Positions 62,548 through 64,000 of a stretch of 64,000 bases of DNA are shown in pieces; position 1 is the first letter of the stretch; each line of letters begins with the position of its first letter. This stretch comes from Papilionanthe hookeriana x Papilionanthe teres (lineage: Eukaryota; Streptophyta; Magnoliopsida; Asparagales; Orchidaceae): the NCBI GenBank assembly GCA_022702705.1, contig JAKZJZ010000052.1, forward strand, positions 1 to 64,000, given 5' to 3'. The notes under the pieces were generated by a model. That model saw only the letters and a list, made by a program, of their open reading frames with translations, was not told where the DNA came from and did not search any database. The position numbers and the translations under genes are program-made.

Positions 62548-64000
62548 TTAGCCGATCATCCTCGTTGACGGATGTAATCTCCTTTCCTCCGTCCACAATG
62601 TGAATGACCTCCGGGGACGTCTCTCTTTGGGGTTGCACTCGACTCCGGAGAGTGGCTGGGGCCGCAGCCCATCTCTTCCATCCTCTTCACCATTCGGGCA
62701 ATCGTATCGTCTTTCTCGAAGTCGTCTTCTCATCACATCCGGCTCCTCTCTTTCTGCGGCTGCAGGAGCACCTTGTGAAGCTGACGAAGCTCGTGTTTCG
62801 ACCATGTTGATTTCTACATACTCATCATCCATGAATTCCGATGAATCAATCTCGTCTCCGAATTTCTCTTCTCTTTCTTTTGCTAGTCGTCGAATATCAG
62901 TTCTCAACTTTTCCATAGCGTCCTCTAGCGGTCTTTTCTGTGCATTCTCGTAGTTGTCGTGTGATAGTTGTCGGGTTCCCTTCTCATGAGTCCCCTTTAC
63001 TACAATGGCGCTTTCTTCAGATTCAAGTCTCCTGATGAGACTTTCCTTCTCAGGCTGTTGTTTCAATCTTAGTTGTCCAGTAGTGGGACGCCATACCATC
63101 CTTCTAGCAATAGAAGGTCTAGGACCAGATGGTCTGTCAGCCAAATGCTGGAAGGTGGTATCCTCCCTAATCTGTAATCCTGAAACGACGACAGGCGGAC
63201 TAGCCTTTATCCTTTTATTTGGCTTTTCTGTAACGATGGCAGGTTCTACTCGTGGCCCAAGACGGGATTTGACTGGCACCCGCCCTATCCTTCTTAGAAT
63301 CTCTGATACGGGGCATTTCTCTTTCTTTGCTAGCTTCTCGATCACAGTCTGTAGTCGGGCAAATGGCGTGATCCTAGCCCTTTTCTTCTCGTTGTCATCA
63401 TAGTATGCTCGGTCGAGGTAATGTAGAAACAATCCTCGCGGACATTTTCCTCGTCAGCTGCGGCGGAAAGGGGATGGAATCTACTTCCTTCCAAAAAAGG
63501 TGTATCTTCAGGCAATGGTATGTATTCAGGTAGTGGTGTGTACTCAGGGATTTCTTGGATTTCCTCCAGGAAAGCAACTTCGGCAGCTCTGGCCTTCCTG
63601 GCAATCTTCCTACTTCTGTTCCTTCTTTGGGTCCGTGTTAGTGATGAAATTCTTGAGCTGGACCCGATTTCAAAAATAGAAGGTCTCACAGGAAAGTCTG
63701 TACCCTCCACGGTAACAGGTTCACCATAGTTCTGGATTTCCTTCCCCTTTAATCTGGCAGAAGCCGGGGTAGGTGCAGAGACAACTAGAACAGTCCTCCT
63801 GCGGACAGCAACACTCCTCTCAGTTGGAATCTTTTGCAGGGGCAAAAACTCTTGAGTTGACCTAAGGTTGAACTCGATCAACGGCTTCTCAACTTCAGAT
63901 ACTTTGTTTGTCAATGCGAAAAGGGAAACGTCGGTGATCTTGACATTCGTGTTCTCGAATCCTTGTCCAAACCAGATGATCCTATTGTCGGGCAACTCAT
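62548..64000 (-). pseudogene. Long N-terminal extension of gag or upstream accessory ORF
   Basis: Two long frames, 63995-63342 and 63432-62548, belong together with one shift near 63410, giving about 480 residues and still open at the window end. Visible parts: a PLPE repeat (about 63530-63480), ARITPFARLQTVIEKLAKKE near 63370, a charged, probably coiled segment (AMEKLRTDIRRLAKEREEK near 62910), and an Arg/Glu-rich end. No enzyme motif is seen. It precedes the gag domain in the same orientation, so it is either an extended gag N-terminus or a separate ORF. Function unknown. Confidence 0.55.

Larger units (their letters stand above)
53173..64000 (-). mobile_element. Tat-lineage Ty3/gypsy retrotransposon with an AlkB-like accessory gene
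   Basis: The minus-strand order is gag N-terminal extension, gag, protease, RT, RNase H, archaeal-type RNase H, integrase, AlkB-like ORF, 3' tandem repeats. The second RNase H and integrase in this order identify the Tat lineage of plant Ty3/gypsy elements. The 5' LTR lies beyond 64000; the 3' LTR is not clearly located. The coding part is broken by many single-base shifts and some stops, but nearly all catalytic motifs can be read. This copy is probably inactive, if the sequence is correct. Confidence 0.9.

Overview
The window looks like a repeat-dominated, non-genic stretch of a land-plant nuclear genome, probably a large one. The reasons are L1-type LINEs that end in a C-terminal RNase H, a Ty3/gypsy element of the Tat lineage (second, archaeal-type RNase H; no chromodomain seen), very long (TA)n microsatellites, and no intact single-copy host gene. 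The species cannot be named from this sequence.

Layout. 1-2154 holds an LTR-like head in inverted orientation joined to an LTR-tail-like segment. 2155-41490 alternates two satellite-like families. One is a ~78-bp repeat built from TTGAC/GTCAA cores (2155-4445, 6721-10806, 12095-12922, 25996-31497, 37424-40200, and inverted at 40201-41385). The other is a very AT-rich repeat whose units are separated by (TA)n tracts. LINEs sit in the AT/(TA)n parts: LINE A 14409-17917 (+), LINE B 18453-24300 (+, the only one with ORF1, endonuclease, RT and RNase H), LINE C 32308-33645 (+, 5'-truncated relative of B), LINE E 34969-36541 (-, relative of A) and LINE D 41491-44130 (-, relative of B and C). All are broken by frameshifts and stops. 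44131-51647 is non-coding; its first 1.9 kb is the inverted partner of 1-1937, and it may be one very long LTR (TGT...ACA). 52065-53172 is an array of about 13 copies of an 83-bp repeat.

53173-64000 is a Tat-lineage element on the minus strand. Reading from 64000 downward it has a gag N-terminal extension, gag with a zinc knuckle, protease, an Arg-Gly-rich spacer, RT, RNase H, archaeal-type RNase H and integrase. An unexpected extra gene follows in the same orientation: a nearly full-length, intronless, decayed ALKBH9/10-type AlkB dioxygenase (53994-55464). Plant relatives of it remove m6A from RNA. It begins directly behind a sequence that looks like a 3' splice site, as expected for an accessory ORF expressed from a spliced element RNA. 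A retrotransposon that carries its own RNA demethylase is the main discovery candidate here.

Many frame breaks are single-base losses, and some regions show clustered changes that create CGA/TCG. Part of the apparent decay may therefore be consensus error rather than mutation.
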